Positions 45,603 through 56,141 of a DNA stretch of 64,000 nucleotides are shown here, one piece after another (within the stretch, counting starts at the first letter, position 1; each line of letters starts with the position of its first letter). Source of the DNA: Parerythrobacter lutipelagi (GTDB taxonomy: Bacteria > Pseudomonadota > Alphaproteobacteria > Sphingomonadales > Sphingomonadaceae); contig NZ_SKCJ01000001.1 of NCBI RefSeq assembly GCF_005434975.1, positions 1,374,001-1,438,000 of the forward strand, in the 5' to 3' direction. The position numbers were made by a program, and so were the translations under genes. The notes under the pieces are model-generated. The model was not told where the DNA came from, searched no databases, and worked only from the letters and a program-made list of their open reading frames with translations.

Positions 45603-48600
45603 TTATTCTGCTGCCACCGAGGAGGCTTCGTCCCGCTCGGCCTCAAGCGCCTGCAACGCGCGGCGATAATCGGTCGGCATGACCTTCACGAACTTCTCAA
45701 GCGCTGTGTCCCAGTTGGCCAGCAAATCGCTCGCCCGGGCGGAGCCGGTATGAAGCTTGTGCCGCTCGACGAGGATCTTCAGCCGCTCCGCGTCGTGGCG
45801 CAGCATATCGCCCATGCCGAGGTCGTTGACGCTGACCGGGCGCTGTTTTGGCCGGCCCGTGCCATCCTCTGCGTCCGGCTCGCGCGCGATCGGCCCAAGC
45901 TCGACTTGCGCGCCGTTGCACAGCTGAGCGAAGTCTCCGTCGGGATCGTAGACATAGGCCACCCCGCCGCTCATCCCGGCAGCGAAATTGCGGCCCGTCT
46001 TGCCGAGCACGCAGACGACGCCGCCGGTCATATATTCGCAGCCATGGTCTCCGGTGCCTTCGACGACTGCGACGGCGCCTGAATTGCGCACCGCAAATCG
46101 CTCACCGGCGACGCCGTTGAAGTAAGCTTCGCCAGAAATCGCGCCGTAGAGCACTGTGTTGCCGACGATAATGTTTTGCGTTGGCTCGCGGCCGGTACCG
46201 TCAGGCTGACGGACGATAATCCGGCCGCCCGACAAACCCTTGCCGACATAATCGTTGGCATCCCCGGTCAGGCTGATGGTGACCCCGTGCGCAAGCCAGG
46301 CGCCAAAGCTCTGGCCGGCAACACCGGTGAAATTGATCCGGATCGTGTCAGGCGAAAGGCCGCCGTGGCCATGTGCCCGTGCGACCTCGCCTGACAGCAT
46401 GGCGCCGACAGTGCGGTTCACATTGCGAATTTCGCGCGAAATCTCGATCGGCTGGCCGGTCCGGATTGCCGGCGAGCAGGCTTCGATCAACTCGTTGTCG
46501 AGAGCGGCGCCGAGGCCATGGTCCTGAGTCTCGGTGTGATAGGGCTTTTGGCCAGCCGCGAGCGCCACCGGGTGAAGCAGACGCTTCAGATCGACACCCT
46601 CGGCTTTCCAGTGTCGTTCAACCCGGCGCATGTCGATCCGATCGACCCGGCCGACCATTTCCTCGACCGTGCGGAAGCCCATCTCCGCCATGATCAGGCG
46701 GAGTTCTTCCGCCACGAAGAAGAAGTAATTGATCACGTGCTCGGGCGTGCCGGTGAAACGTTTGCGCAGCACGGGATCCTGCGTCGCGACGCCGACCGGA
46801 CAGGTGTTCAAATGGCACTTGCGCATCATGATGCAGCCTGCCGCAATCAGGGGAGCGGTGGCGAAGCCGAATTCGTCCGCGCCGAGCAGTGCGCCGATTG
46901 CCACATCGCGCCCGGTGCGCAGGCCGCCATCGACCTGCACTGCGATACGGCTGCGCAAATCGTTGAGCAGCAGCGTCTGCTGAGTCTCGGCCAGTCCGAT
47001 TTCCCACGGGGAACCCGCATGGGTCAGCGATGTCAGCGGCGAAGCGCCCGTGCCGCCTTCATAGCCCGAGATCGTGACATGGTCGGCCTTGCATTTGGAC
47101 ACGCCGGCGGCAACCGTGCCGACGCCCACTTCGGATACCAGCTTTACCGAAATGCGCGCACTTGGCTGCACGTTCTTGAGGTCGTGGATCAGCTGAGCCA
47201 GATCTTCGATGGAATAGATATCGTGGTGCGGCGGGGGCGAAATCAAGCCTACCCCGGGCGTCGAATGACGCACTGCGCCAATGCGCTTGTCGACCTTGTG
47301 TCCGGGCAATTGCCCGCCTTCACCGGGCTTTGCACCTTGTGCCATCTTGATCTGGATATCGTCGGAATTGACCAGATATTCGGTCGTGACGCCAAACCGC
47401 CCGGAAGCCACTTGCTTGATCCGGCTGCGCATCGTGTCGCCATTGGGCAGCGGCTGGAAACGCGCGGTCTCTTCGCCGCCTTCGCCGGTGTTCGACCGCC
47501 CGCCGATGCGGTTCATCGCAATTGCCAGAGTCGAGTGGGCTTCATGGCTGATCGAGCCGAAGCTCATCGCACCAGTGCTGAACCGTTTGACGATTTCGAC
47601 CGCCGGTTCGACTTCGCCGAGCGGGACAGGCTGGTCCGCCGGAGTCAGCTCCATCAGACCGCGGATCGTCAGCAAGCGTTCGGATTGCTCGTTGATCGAC
47701 TTCGCGAATTCCTCGTAATTCTTCGGATCATTGCCGCGCACGGCATGCTGCAAATGTGCGACATTGGCCGGCGTCCAGGCGTGGTCTTCGCCGCGCAGGC
47801 GATACTGGTATATCCCGCCGACATCGAGCATGCCTTTGTACAGCGGATCATTGCCATAGGCCACGGCGTGCCGCTTCACAGCTTCTTCGGCCACTTCGAT
47901 CAGGCCGATTCCTTCGATGGTGGTTGCCGTACCCTTGAAATAGGCATCGACCAGCTCGCTCGACAGGCCGACAGCATCGAAGATCTGCGCGCCGCAATAG
48001 GACTGGTAGGTCGAAATGCCCATCTTGGACATGACCTTGAGGATCCCCTTGCCGACCGCCTTGACGTAATTGGTCTGTACTTCCCGTGCAGTCAGGTCGG
48101 GGAATTTGCGCGCGCGCAAATCCTCGAGCGTCTCCAGCGCGATGTAGGGATTGATCGCTTCCGCGCCGTAGCCTGCGAGCACGCAGAAATGATGCACTTC
48201 GCGCGCTTCGCCGGTTTCAATCACCAGCCCGGTCTGCATCCGCAAGCCCTGCCGGACCAGATGATGATGCACCGCCGAGGTGGCGAGTGCAGCGGGAATG
48301 GCGATGCGCTCCGGCCCTTGCGCGCGGTCGGACAGGATCAGGATGTTGTGATCCTGCAGCACCGCCTCGGTTGCCGCCCAGCACATTTCCTTGAGCGCGA
48401 GTGCCAGCCCGTCTGCGCCGGTGCTGGCATCCCATGTGGTGTCGATCGTTTCCGTGCGGAACGCCCCGTCGAGCGCGGCTTCGACCGAGCGGATCTTGGC
48501 CAGGTCGGTGTTGGTCAGAATTGGCTGGCTGACTTCCAGGCGTTTGTGCGTACCAGCCTCTCGGCCCAGCAGATTCGGGCGCGGGCCGATAATCGACAGC

Positions 48601-50273
48601 AGGCTCATCACCAGCTCTTCGCGGATCGGATCGATCGGCGGGTTGGTGACCTGCGCGAAGTTCTGTTTGAAATAATCGTAGAGCAGGCGGCTCTTGGCAG
48701 AGAGTACCGCGATCGGCGTATCGGTGCCCATCGATCCAATCGGATCATCACCCGCTTGCGCCATCGGTTCGAGGAAGCGCGAAATGTCCTCCTGCGTGTA
48801 ACCAAACGCTTGCTGGCGCTGCAAAAGACTGCTGGCTTGCTGGCTGCCGGCTTGGTCCGGTACTTCGGACAGCTCGGGCTCGATCGTATCCAGATCTTCG
48901 AGTTTGTACTGGGTCTGCTCGAGCCACTTTTCATACGGGTGCGCGTCGGCCAGATCCTGCTTCAGCTCCGCGTCCTCGACGATGCGGCCTTCATCAAGGT
49001 CGATCAGCAGCATCTTGCCCGGCTGCAGACGCCATTTGCGGGTGATGTCTTCCTCGGCGAACGGCAGCACGCCGCTCTCGGACGAGAGGCAGACGAGATC
49101 GTCCTTCGTCACGCAATAGCGCGCGGGCCTGAGGCCGTTGCGATCAAGACAGGCGCCGATCTGGCGGCCGTCGGTGAAGCACACGGCAGCGGGCCCGTCC
49201 CACGGCTCCATAAGTGCAGCATGATATTCGTAGAACGCGCGCCGTGCGGGGTCGATCAGCGGATCTTTCGCCCATGCTTCGGGCATCAACATCATCATTG
49301 CATGGCTGAGGCTGAAGCCGCCCGCGAGCAACAGTTCGAGTGCGTTGTCGAGGCAGGCGGTGTCCGACTGGCCATGCGGGATCAGCGGCCACATCTTGTC
49401 GAGATCGGCACCGAGTAGCTCGCTTTCCATGGTCCGGCGGCGAGCGTTCATCCAGTTCACATTGCCGCGAACCGTGTTGATTTCCCCGTTGTGCGCCATG
49501 AAGCGATAGGGGTGGGCCAGCCGCCAGCTGGGGAAGGTGTTGGTCGAAAATCGCTGATGCACCAGGCTGAGAGCGGACTGGCAATCCTCGTCGCGCAAAT
49601 CATCGTAGAACGAACCGACCTGGTTCGCGAGGAGCAAGCCCTTGTATACTATGGTTCGGCTGGAGAAGCTCGGGATATAGGTCTTCACCAAGCCGGGCAG
49701 CCCGTGCTTTTCTGCCAAGCGGGCGAGCGGGTTGAGTGTCTGCTTGCGGATCACGATCAGCTTGCGCTCGAAGGCGTCCTGGTCGGCGCAGTTTTCGCCC
49801 CGCGCGACGATGCACTGGCGTAACACCGGCATGCTTTCGATCACCGCCTTGCCGAGCCCGTCAAGCGTGGTCGGCACATCGCGCCAGCCAAGCACGCGCT
49901 GGCCTTCCTTGGCGGCAAATTTCTCAAGCTGCTCGATCACGAACGCACGGGCTTCGGCGTCCTGCGGCAGGAAACACTGCGCGACTGCGTAGTGTCCCTG
50001 TTGCGGCAAGTCATGGCCTTCGGCGTCGGCCCATCTGCGGATCAGACGATCCGGCACCTGCAGCAGGATGCCCGCGCCATCACCCAAGAGCGGATCAGCC
50101 CCGACCGCGCCGCGGTGATCGAGATTGGCAAGGATTTCCAGACCCTGGCGAATGATGGAATGGGATTTCGCACCTTTGATATTCGCGACCATGCCGACGC
50201 CGCAGGCATCATGCTCGTTTCGCGGATCATACAGGCCCTGTCTGTCCAAGCCTTCGGGTGTCACATTACCCAT
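45603..50273 (-). CDS. gltB: Glutamate synthase large (alpha) subunit
   Basis: 1,556 residues, normal length. Class II glutamine amidotransferase domain with nucleophile cysteine 24 in [11 protein letters not shown], so the first 23 residues are a propeptide. Then the FMN-binding synthase domain ([30 protein letters not shown]) and the [3Fe-4S] motif [16 protein letters not shown]-terminal beta-helix GXGXG domain. Uses glutamine plus 2-oxoglutarate to form two glutamates. Forms the enzyme with GltD. Confidence 0.98.
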   Translation of the reverse strand: MGNVTPEGLDRQGLYDPRNEHDACGVGMVANIKGAKSHSIIRQGLEILANLDHRGAVGADPLLGDGAGILLQVPDRLIRRWADAEGHDLPQQGHYAVAQCFLPQDAEARAFVIEQLEKFAAKEGQRVLGWRDVPTTLDGLGKAVIESMPVLRQCIVARGENCADQDAFERKLIVIRKQTLNPLARLAEKHGLPGLVKTYIPSFSSRTIVYKGLLLANQVGSFYDDLRDEDCQSALSLVHQRFSTNTFPSWRLAHPYRFMAHNGEINTVRGNVNWMNARRRTMESELLGADLDKMWPLIPHGQSDTACLDNALELLLAGGFSLSHAMMMLMPEAWAKDPLIDPARRAFYEYHAALMEPWDGPAAVCFTDGRQIGACLDRNGLRPARYCVTKDDLVCLSSESGVLPFAEEDITRKWRLQPGKMLLIDLDEGRIVEDAELKQDLADAHPYEKWLEQTQYKLEDLDTIEPELSEVPDQAGSQQASSLLQRQQAFGYTQEDISRFLEPMAQAGDDPIGSMGTDTPIAVLSAKSRLLYDYFKQNFAQVTNPPIDPIREELVMSLLSIIGPRPNLLGREAGTHKRLEVSQPILTNTDLAKIRSVEAALDGAFRTETIDTTWDASTGADGLALALKEMCWAATEAVLQDHNILILSDRAQGPERIAIPAALATSAVHHHLVRQGLRMQTGLVIETGEAREVHHFCVLAGYGAEAINPYIALETLEDLRARKFPDLTAREVQTNYVKAVGKGILKVMSKMGISTYQSYCGAQIFDAVGLSSELVDAYFKGTATTIEGIGLIEVAEEAVKRHAVAYGNDPLYKGMLDVGGIYQYRLRGEDHAWTPANVAHLQHAVRGNDPKNYEEFAKSINEQSERLLTIRGLMELTPADQPVPLGEVEPAVEIVKRFSTGAMSFGSISHEAHSTLAIAMNRIGGRSNTGEGGEETARFQPLPNGDTMRSRIKQVASGRFGVTTEYLVNSDDIQIKMAQGAKPGEGGQLPGHKVDKRIGAVRHSTPGVGLISPPPHHDIYSIEDLAQLIHDLKNVQPSARISVKLVSEVGVGTVAAGVSKCKADHVTISGYEGGTGASPLTSLTHAGSPWEIGLAETQQTLLLNDLRSRIAVQVDGGLRTGRDVAIGALLGADEFGFATAPLIAAGCIMMRKCHLNTCPVGVATQDPVLRKRFTGTPEHVINYFFFVAEELRLIMAEMGFRTVEEMVGRVDRIDMRRVERHWKAEGVDLKRLLHPVALAAGQKPYHTETQDHGLGAALDNELIEACSPAIRTGQPIEISREIRNVNRTVGAMLSGEVARAHGHGGLSPDTIRINFTGVAGQSFGAWLAHGVTISLTGDANDYVGKGLSGGRIIVRQPDGTGREPTQNIIVGNTVLYGAISGEAYFNGVAGERFAVRNSGAVAVVEGTGDHGCEYMTGGVVCVLGKTGRNFAAGMSGGVAYVYDPDGDFAQLCNGAQVELGPIAREPDAEDGTGRPKQRPVSVNDLGMGDMLRHDAERLKILVERHKLHTGSARASDLLANWDTALEKFVKVMPTDYRRALQALEAERDEASSVAAE

Positions 50274-50489
50274 TCACAAACCCCATTGTCTCAGCCTTCC
50301 GAACGCCCCGGTTGGGTCGCTCAGGCAACGAATGGCGGCGAATCGTGCCGCAACGCGCAGTAAAACTGTCGTAAGCGGCGTTCATGACGACAGGATGTGA
50401 TTATTGCAACTGCGAAGAGGCAAGATATCGTATGCACGCCGTAAGCTGGATTAAGCACTCGGGCGGCGGGCTCCATGCCCGGATGCAGC

Positions 50490-50520
50490 AAGGCCCGCCG
50501 CGGCGGACCGGGCGGGCCTT
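50490..50520 (-). terminator. Hairpin terminator after the disordered membrane protein gene
   Basis: A 10-bp perfect stem AAGGCCCGCC/GGCGGGCCTT around an 11-nt loop. On either strand the stem ends in TT but no long T-run follows. It lies between the 50,545 gene stop and the gltB promoter region (50,274-50,489), which holds no other supported feature. Confidence 0.6.
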
Positions 50521-50544
50521 TGTGACTTCTTGTGGCGTCGCGGC

Positions 50545-52593
50545 TTAGCCCGTGCCGGACATCCGCTGGAGCTTCTCCAATGCGTCGCGCAGCGCCTTCT
50601 CGGTCTCTCCGGCGTTGGCCCGTTCCGCAGGAACCGCGCCCGCGACCGGGGCCTGAGCGGGGCCATCGAAGGGTCGCATCGCTGCCGGTGCTTGCGGCGT
50701 TGCTGCCGGAGCGGCCAATGGATCGCGTGTCGGACCGTCGCTGGCGGGTTCTGCGCGGCGGTTTTCCTGTCCCGGGAAAACCACGACCGGTTGCCCGGCT
50801 GCAGCCGGCTCGTCATCATCAATGCGAACGAAGGATTGCTGCTGGCCGAAACGGCCTTTCATGCTGAGAAGCGAAGAATAGGCTTCGCTGTCATCATCGT
50901 CGTCATCTGCGCCTGGAGGTGCCATTTCAGGCGCCTGGAATGTTCCGGGAGCAGGCGATGCCGGGCGGCTGGGGAAAGCCAGATTGAGCGGTTCGCTCTC
51001 ATCTTCCACATCGGCTTCGGGTTCGTTGAAAGCAAGCGGCTGAAGCGCCTGCGGGATGGCATTCGTTTCGGCTTCGGCGAAACTCGATGAGACTGCGGCG
51101 CCTTCGACAGGCGGCGCTGCAAACGGGGCGGGCACCTCCGCGGCAGTCTGTCGGCGAAAGACCATAGGTTGCGGCGCCTCCTCAGGTGCCTCCGGTGCGG
51201 AGAAAGGCGCGGAAAGAGGGGCGGGCGAAGGCGTCTGGATTTCAGCTGCTTGGCCCGGACCGGAAGCGAACGTCGTTGCCACTCCTGGGGCAGGTGTCGG
51301 TGCAGGTACGGCAAATGCTGGCATTGCAGGTGCGGCGAGCGCGGCGGGCGCGGCAGGTGCGGGCGCCCCTGTCTGCGCAGGCGCAGTTTCCGTCGCGGCA
51401 GGCTCCGGCTCATTGCCGATAGCAGCAGGTTGTGCGGCAGCGATTTGCGGCATGGCAGAGGGTACTGGCGCACCGGACTGCTGCAATGCGCGCGCAAATC
51501 GCTCGACCAGCTCGACCATTCCCATATCCTGCGGGGCAGGCTCGGCCTGAACTGGCGCAGCAGCTTGGGTTGGCGCTGCAGGTGCGCGGAACGGTGCCGC
51601 GAGCTGTTCTTCCCGCGCGGCATGACCGGACAGCGGATTGTATGCTGTGTCGGTGGTATCGGCGGGTTTCATGGTTACATCGACGTTGCTGGTGGTGCTC
51701 ATGGCTGTGAGTTCCTCTCGCAAGATGTCCTGCGGGCTGGCTTCGAATATGGGCTGGGCAGAACCGCTTCCGGACGCGGCATCAAACGGGCGGTGTGGGC
51801 TGGAGGCGTGATCGCCGGCTGAAATGCTGTCTGGTACCACGGCTTCCGGCTGCCCCGGACTGTCGAAGGGCCGCTCTTGAGGCGAAGTCTCAGCATGCTG
51901 CAGGTTGCGTAGAGACAGGGTTTCGAGCAGTTCCTGCGCCGCCAGGTCATTTTCCTCATTGTCGTCCTCGGCTGCAAAGTCTCCAAGGTCGAGCGCTGCG
52001 TCGTCGTTGCCACTGAAACTACCGCCGAGATTGCCGAAAGCCTTTTCATCGAAGGTCACGTGTCCGCCGGGGAGAGGCGCAGCATCGAGATATTCGCTGC
52101 GCTCGCTTTCATCGGTTACCGACAGAGCGCGGCGGCGTCCGGGCAACACAGCGGGCGCGGGCTTTTCCTGCTCATGCTCGTCGGATGTCACCGGTTCGTC
52201 CAGGCTATCGCTGCCAAGTTCGTCGCGCGCAGAAATCGGGCGCTTGGGTGCAAGCTTTGCATCGGCATCGGCGACGAACTGGCGCTCGCGCGGTCCTTTG
52301 GTCTCGCCCGAAGCTGCTGCCACCTTACGCGCCAGAAACAGGCCTATCCCCGCTCCGGTAAGTGCGGCGGCAAGCGCTATGGCCATCCGCGCGGTCAGAC
52401 CGAGCGGCGGTGCGGCTGCGGGCACGACACTCGCCACGCCCGAAGCACTGATCAGTGTCTCGAACAGGACGACCGGCACCACCAGGCAGCCAAGCCCGAG
52501 GAGTGCAGCGAACCACGACGCCACGACCGCCGGGAAAGCGGGGTGGGCGCTGATCGACGCCTGTTTTCCGGATTTGGCTTTCTTCGTGCTCAC
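50545..52593 (-). CDS. Ala/Pro-rich acidic protein with two N-terminal membrane helices
   Basis: 682 residues from GTG 52593. First 20 residues are basic (VSTKKAKSGK), then two membrane helices (VVASWFAALLGLGCLVVPVV and MAIALAAALTGAGIGLFLAR), then about 550 residues of low-complexity Ala/Pro/Glu/Asp-rich sequence predicted disordered, with an Asp-run GADDDDDDSEAYSS and a C-terminal helix ETEKALRDALEKLQRM. The gene starts 40 bp after the glycosyltransferase stop. A spacer or scaffold in polysaccharide export is possible. No family recognised; start uncertain. Confidence 0.7.
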   Translation of the reverse strand: MSTKKAKSGKQASISAHPAFPAVVASWFAALLGLGCLVVPVVLFETLISASGVASVVPAAAPPLGLTARMAIALAAALTGAGIGLFLARKVAAASGETKGPRERQFVADADAKLAPKRPISARDELGSDSLDEPVTSDEHEQEKPAPAVLPGRRRALSVTDESERSEYLDAAPLPGGHVTFDEKAFGNLGGSFSGNDDAALDLGDFAAEDDNEENDLAAQELLETLSLRNLQHAETSPQERPFDSPGQPEAVVPDSISAGDHASSPHRPFDAASGSGSAQPIFEASPQDILREELTAMSTTSNVDVTMKPADTTDTAYNPLSGHAAREEQLAAPFRAPAAPTQAAAPVQAEPAPQDMGMVELVERFARALQQSGAPVPSAMPQIAAAQPAAIGNEPEPAATETAPAQTGAPAPAAPAALAAPAMPAFAVPAPTPAPGVATTFASGPGQAAEIQTPSPAPLSAPFSAPEAPEEAPQPMVFRRQTAAEVPAPFAAPPVEGAAVSSSFAEAETNAIPQALQPLAFNEPEADVEDESEPLNLAFPSRPASPAPGTFQAPEMAPPGADDDDDDSEAYSSLLSMKGRFGQQQSFVRIDDDEPAAAGQPVVVFPGQENRRAEPASDGPTRDPLAAPAATPQAPAAMRPFDGPAQAPVAGAVPAERANAGETEKALRDALEKLQRMSGTG

Positions 52594-52633
52594 TGCGGCA
52601 ATCGCCTCTCGTTTTTCAGCGTCCTCCTGAGCC

Positions 52634-53866
52634 TCAAGCGGCAGCAGGAATCCCCTTATTCGCAGCACGGGATAGCAATTGATGGTAAACGCTTTGATAA
52701 CGATGAATGTTCTTCGACCAGTCGTGCCGTTCGGCGACGTGGGCGCGGGCGCGATCGCGCATGGTGTCCCAATTTCCTTGCTGTGCAATCAGGTTGGAAA
52801 GCGCGGCGGCGCATGCTGCGGGATCGTCAGCAGGAAAGAGCAGACCGGAAACGCCGTCTTCGATCAACTCGCGATGTCCGCCGACGTCCGAGGCGGCGAC
52901 TATCCGCCGCTGAGCCATGGCTTCGAGCGGCTTCAGCGGCGTCACCAGGTCGGTCAACCGGCTCTGTTTGCGCGGATAGGCCAGCACATCGATCAGCGAA
53001 TAATATCGTTCGACTTCTTGATGCGGGACCCGGCCTGTGAAGATTATTGCGTCATTGGCTGACGAGGCAGCTGCCTGCGCCTTGAGCGATTCTTCGCGCG
53101 GGCCGCCGCCAATCAGCAGCAGTCGCGCATTCGGCTGGCTTTCGCGCAGGATTGGCAGCGCGGCGATCAGATCATCGAGGCCCTCGTAGTCATAAAAGCT
53201 GCCGATGAAACCAATGACAGGCTCGCCGCTGCGAATGCCGAGTTCGGCCGCCAACGCGTTGGCGCGCGGCGGCGGATCGCCGAACAGAGCCAGATCGACC
53301 CCGTTGGGTGAAAGTCCGATCTTGCCGCCATCGAAGCCGCGCTCGATCAAATCGTCACGCAGACCTTCGCAGATCGTGAACACCGCATCGGCTTTGTTGA
53401 CGACGTGGTTCTCCATCGCACGGGTAAGGCGGTATTTGAGCGACTTTTCGTGCCCGGTGCCATTGCCGACCGCTGCGTCTTCCCAGAATGCACGGATCTC
53501 GTAGACCAGCGGGATGCCCAGCTTGCGCGAAGCGGCCAGGCCCGCCTCGCCGCACAATGCGGGCGAGTGCGCGTGCAGTACATTGGGCCGCCATTCCTGT
53601 GCCAGCCTTTCGACCGCATTCGCCAAAGCGGAAATCTCGCGCCATTCGCGCAGGCCGACCGGCCCGGAGACTGCGGCTTCGGTGCGATGGAAGGTGAGGC
53701 CGTCGATCGTCTCGGTAGCGGGCCCGTCTTTCGCGTGGCGCACGCCGGTGATTCCGCGCACATCCATCCCGGCCTGCTGCTGCGCTGTCAGGATCGCGCG
53801 GGTGCGAAAGGTGTAGCCGCTGTGCAGCGGTAGCGAATGGTCGAGGATATGGAGCACACGTGTCAT
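52634..53866 (-). CDS. Exosortase A-associated glycosyltransferase, family 4 type
   Basis: 410 residues. GT-B fold with N-terminal VLHILDHSLPLHSGYTFRTR, a sequence typical of the PEP-CTERM/exosortase A system-associated glycosyltransferases, LHAHSPALCGEAGL, and the C-terminal nucleotide-binding IGFIGSFYDYEGLDDLIAAL and TPLKPLEAMAQRRIVAASDV. ATG 53866 with AAGG upstream. Adds a sugar during exopolysaccharide repeat-unit synthesis. Divergent from the Wzy-like gene. Confidence 0.9.
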   Translation of the reverse strand: MTRVLHILDHSLPLHSGYTFRTRAILTAQQQAGMDVRGITGVRHAKDGPATETIDGLTFHRTEAAVSGPVGLREWREISALANAVERLAQEWRPNVLHAHSPALCGEAGLAASRKLGIPLVYEIRAFWEDAAVGNGTGHEKSLKYRLTRAMENHVVNKADAVFTICEGLRDDLIERGFDGGKIGLSPNGVDLALFGDPPPRANALAAELGIRSGEPVIGFIGSFYDYEGLDDLIAALPILRESQPNARLLLIGGGPREESLKAQAAASSANDAIIFTGRVPHQEVERYYSLIDVLAYPRKQSRLTDLVTPLKPLEAMAQRRIVAASDVGGHRELIEDGVSGLLFPADDPAACAAALSNLIAQQGNWDTMRDRARAHVAERHDWSKNIHRYQSVYHQLLSRAANKGIPAAA

Positions 53867-53938
53867 GTGGCGCAGCCTTGCCACAATAGCCTTAACGGCG
53901 CGTCAACCGCTGGCTGGTAACGGATGCGGACTGGAACC

Positions 53939-53966
53939 GCCGGAAAGGCATCGCCGGAAAGGCACC
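53939..53966 (+). repeat. Direct repeat of a 14-bp unit before the small XrtA-cluster gene
   Basis: GCCGGAAAGGCA occurs twice with a 14-bp period. Both copies carry a GGAAAGG that could act as ribosome-binding sequence for the GTG at 53977. Probably a small tandem duplication. Confidence 0.4.
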
Positions 53967-53976
53967 GACAACCGCT

Positions 53977-54138
53977 GTGATCGACTATTTCGCCCTTGGT
54001 ATTGCGCACACGCTGATCGTGATCGCGGTTTTGCGCGTGGTCGGCAGGCCCGAGCTCGATCACGAGGACGAACTCGACGACAAGCCCAAGCGTTTGCGGC
54101 CCGTCTCTGCGGACAACGAAAGCGGCGGCGATGCTTGA
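53977..54138 (+). CDS. Small single-span membrane protein (53 residues) before the O-glycosylation ligase
   Basis: Begins with GTG: MIDYFALGIAHTLIVIAVLR, a membrane helix followed by an acidic tail with HEDELDDKP. Its last bases overlap the ligase start (ATG 54131, TGA 54136-54138), so the two are coupled. Possible small partner of the ligase; no family recognised. Confidence 0.6.
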   Translation: MIDYFALGIAHTLIVIAVLRVVGRPELDHEDELDDKPKRLRPVSADNESGGDA

Positions 54139-55525
54139 TCTCGCGCTGTTCCTGTTCCTGATCGGATTTATCGCAGTCGGATTCCGCCGCCCGTTCGTGT
54201 GGGTGCTGGCCTTTATCTATGTCGATATTCTGGCGCCGGGGAAAATGGGGTGGACCTTCATGCCGCTCCTGCAATCCTCGCTTGTCACATTCATTGCCGC
54301 CTTTGCCGGATGGCTGCTGACCGATCCCAAGCATGGCAGCCGGGTGACCTTGCGACAGGGCATTTTGCTGGCAATGCTGCTCTATATATTCTGGACCACC
54401 GGCCGCGCCGACTTCCCCGAATTCGCAGCCGACAAATGGGGGTGGGTGTGGAAGGCGATGGTTTTTGCGATTTTCCTGCCTCTGACGCTGACCACCCGAT
54501 TGCGGCTGGAGAGCGTCCTTCTGACAATGGTGCTCACCGTGTCGGCGATCATCATATCGGCCGGAATCAAGGTTACGCTGGGCGGTGGCGGATATGAGCG
54601 GCGACTGTTCTTCGTCAACGACAACAGCGGGCTGTATGAAAGCTCGACGCTCTCGACGGTTGCCGTCTGCATCATCCCGATCATTCTGTGGTTCAACAAA
54701 TACGGCACGGTGTTCAAACCCGATTGGCGGGTAAAACTGTTTTCAGCCGGGCTGATCTTTGCTTGCCTGCTGATGCCCGTCGGGACGGAAGCACGCACCG
54801 GTTTGATCTGCATTGCGGTATTGCTGGTGCTCGGCCTGCGCGATGTGAAGCGGCGGCTGACTTTCATTGTCGCCGGTGCGACGATGGCTCTGGTCGCGTT
54901 GCCGTTCCTCCCATCGAGTTACTATGATCGGATGGCCACCATCGGCAGTCCGCAGGGCGACCAGTCGGCCTCGACCCGCGTCGCGGTATGGGAATGGACG
55001 ATCGATTACGCGATGAACAACCCGTGGGGCGGCGGATTCGACGCCTATCGCGGAAACAAGTTCGAATACGACATGCAGGTAACCGAGCAGCAGGGAAATA
55101 CCACGGCGGTCGAATTTGAGGAAGTGACCGATAGCGGCCGGGCCTATCATTCCGCCGTGTTCGAAATGCTGGGTGAGCAAGGCTGGCCGGGCTTGTTCAT
55201 GTGGCTGGCGCTGCATGGGCTCGGCCTGATCCAGATGGAGCTGGTGCGCCGCCGGTGGCGCAAACGCCAGAGCAATGGCGAGGCCGAAGGGCGCGAATGG
55301 ATCGCGCCGCTCGCCACGGCACTGCAATATGCGCAGATCGTCTATCTCGTCGGCTCTTTGTTCCAGGGCATCGCATACCAGCCATTCGTGCTGATGATTA
55401 TCGCCTTGCAGTGCGGGTTGTGGACCTATTGCAAGCGGATCGCTGCGCATGAAGCCCGCGCCAGGCGTGCAGAGCGAATGGCAGCGAACGCGATTCCGGC
55501 ACGCCATGCCGTAACGGCAAGTTGA
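54131..55525 (+). CDS. Putative O-glycosylation ligase / Wzy-like polymerase, exosortase A-associated
   Basis: 464-residue polytopic inner-membrane protein with about ten to twelve helices. Sequence such as MLDLALFLFLIGFIAVGFRR, VYGKMGWTF-like periplasmic loop after helix 2, RRLFFVNDNSGLYESST, and the large loop near PWGGGFDAYRGNKFEYDMQV match the family of exosortase A system-associated ligases (TIGR03097-like). Expected to polymerise or transfer repeat units outside the inner membrane. Works with the divergent glycosyltransferase; no exosortase is in the window. Confidence 0.88.
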   Translation: MLDLALFLFLIGFIAVGFRRPFVWVLAFIYVDILAPGKMGWTFMPLLQSSLVTFIAAFAGWLLTDPKHGSRVTLRQGILLAMLLYIFWTTGRADFPEFAADKWGWVWKAMVFAIFLPLTLTTRLRLESVLLTMVLTVSAIIISAGIKVTLGGGGYERRLFFVNDNSGLYESSTLSTVAVCIIPIILWFNKYGTVFKPDWRVKLFSAGLIFACLLMPVGTEARTGLICIAVLLVLGLRDVKRRLTFIVAGATMALVALPFLPSSYYDRMATIGSPQGDQSASTRVAVWEWTIDYAMNNPWGGGFDAYRGNKFEYDMQVTEQQGNTTAVEFEEVTDSGRAYHSAVFEMLGEQGWPGLFMWLALHGLGLIQMELVRRRWRKRQSNGEAEGREWIAPLATALQYAQIVYLVGSLFQGIAYQPFVLMIIALQCGLWTYCKRIAAHEARARRAERMAANAIPARHAVTAS

Positions 55526-55609
55526 CGTTTACGGAAACTTCGTTGCGCTAAACGCCCCGATGCGCCATGTAGCCGCCAGTTCAACAGACTCGGTTACAAG
55601 GAGAGGCGC

Positions 55610-56059
55610 ATGAGCCCGCAGGATATTGCAGCGAAGACCGGCGAAGTGATCGGCACCAGCGAATGGGCCGAGATGAGCCAGGAGCGCATCAACCAGTTCG
55701 CAGAAGCGACCGGCGATCACCAGTTCATCCATATCGACGAGGAAAAAGCCAAGATGACGCCGTTCGGCGGCACCATCGCGCATGGCTTCCTGACCCTGTC
55801 GATGATCCCATACCTGTCTGCCAAGTCCGACATGCCGCGGATGGAAGGCGTCAAGATGGGCGTCAACTATGGCGGCAACAAAACCCGGTTCATCTCGCCT
55901 GTCCGCAGCGGCAAGCGGATCCGCGGCCACTGGAAACTGGTTGAAATGGTCGAGAAGCGCCCCGGCCAGTGGCAACAGACCTGCGAGATTACCATCGAGA
56001 TCGAAGGCGAGGACAAGCCCGCCCTGATCTGCGAGTGGATTACCCAGTTCTTCGTCTGA
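55610..56059 (+). CDS. MaoC-family (R)-specific enoyl-CoA hydratase-like protein
   Basis: 149-residue hot-dog fold dehydratase. The hydratase-2 motif FAEATGDHQFIHIDEEKA supplies Asp36 and His41, followed by FGGTIAHGFLTLSMIPYL. AAGGAGAGGC before the ATG. It sits 82 bp before a thiolase gene, so the two may act together in beta-oxidation or PHA supply of (R)-3-hydroxyacyl-CoA. Confidence 0.92.
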   Translation: MSPQDIAAKTGEVIGTSEWAEMSQERINQFAEATGDHQFIHIDEEKAKMTPFGGTIAHGFLTLSMIPYLSAKSDMPRMEGVKMGVNYGGNKTRFISPVRSGKRIRGHWKLVEMVEKRPGQWQQTCEITIEIEGEDKPALICEWITQFFV

Positions 56060-56070
56060 TCCCGACCTTC

Positions 56071-56109
56071 CCCTCCCCGGGACCCCTCCCCGGGACCCCT
56101 CCCCAGGAC
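56071..56109 (+). repeat. Three tandem copies of a 13-bp C-rich unit
   Basis: CCCTCCCCGGGAC repeated three times at 13-bp period, the third copy with one change, in the short gap between the MaoC and thiolase genes. Probably polymerase slippage; role unknown. Confidence 0.8.
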
Positions 56110-56141
56110 GAAGCCGGACATAGCAATCAAAGGAGTTCGCC

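Noticed and set aside
46518-49418. A plus-strand frame of 966 codons inside the glutamate synthase region
   Set aside because: It is antisense to gltB, which has full-length homology and motifs. High GC removes stop codons from the complementary frame.
50433-50549. Small ORF in the gltB upstream gap
   Set aside because: No ribosome-binding site, runs through a terminator hairpin, and has no hydrophobic or conserved feature.
53924-53980. 18-codon ORF overlapping the GTG of the small XrtA-cluster gene
   Set aside because: No ribosome-binding site and only a short, basic, low-information sequence over a tandem duplication.
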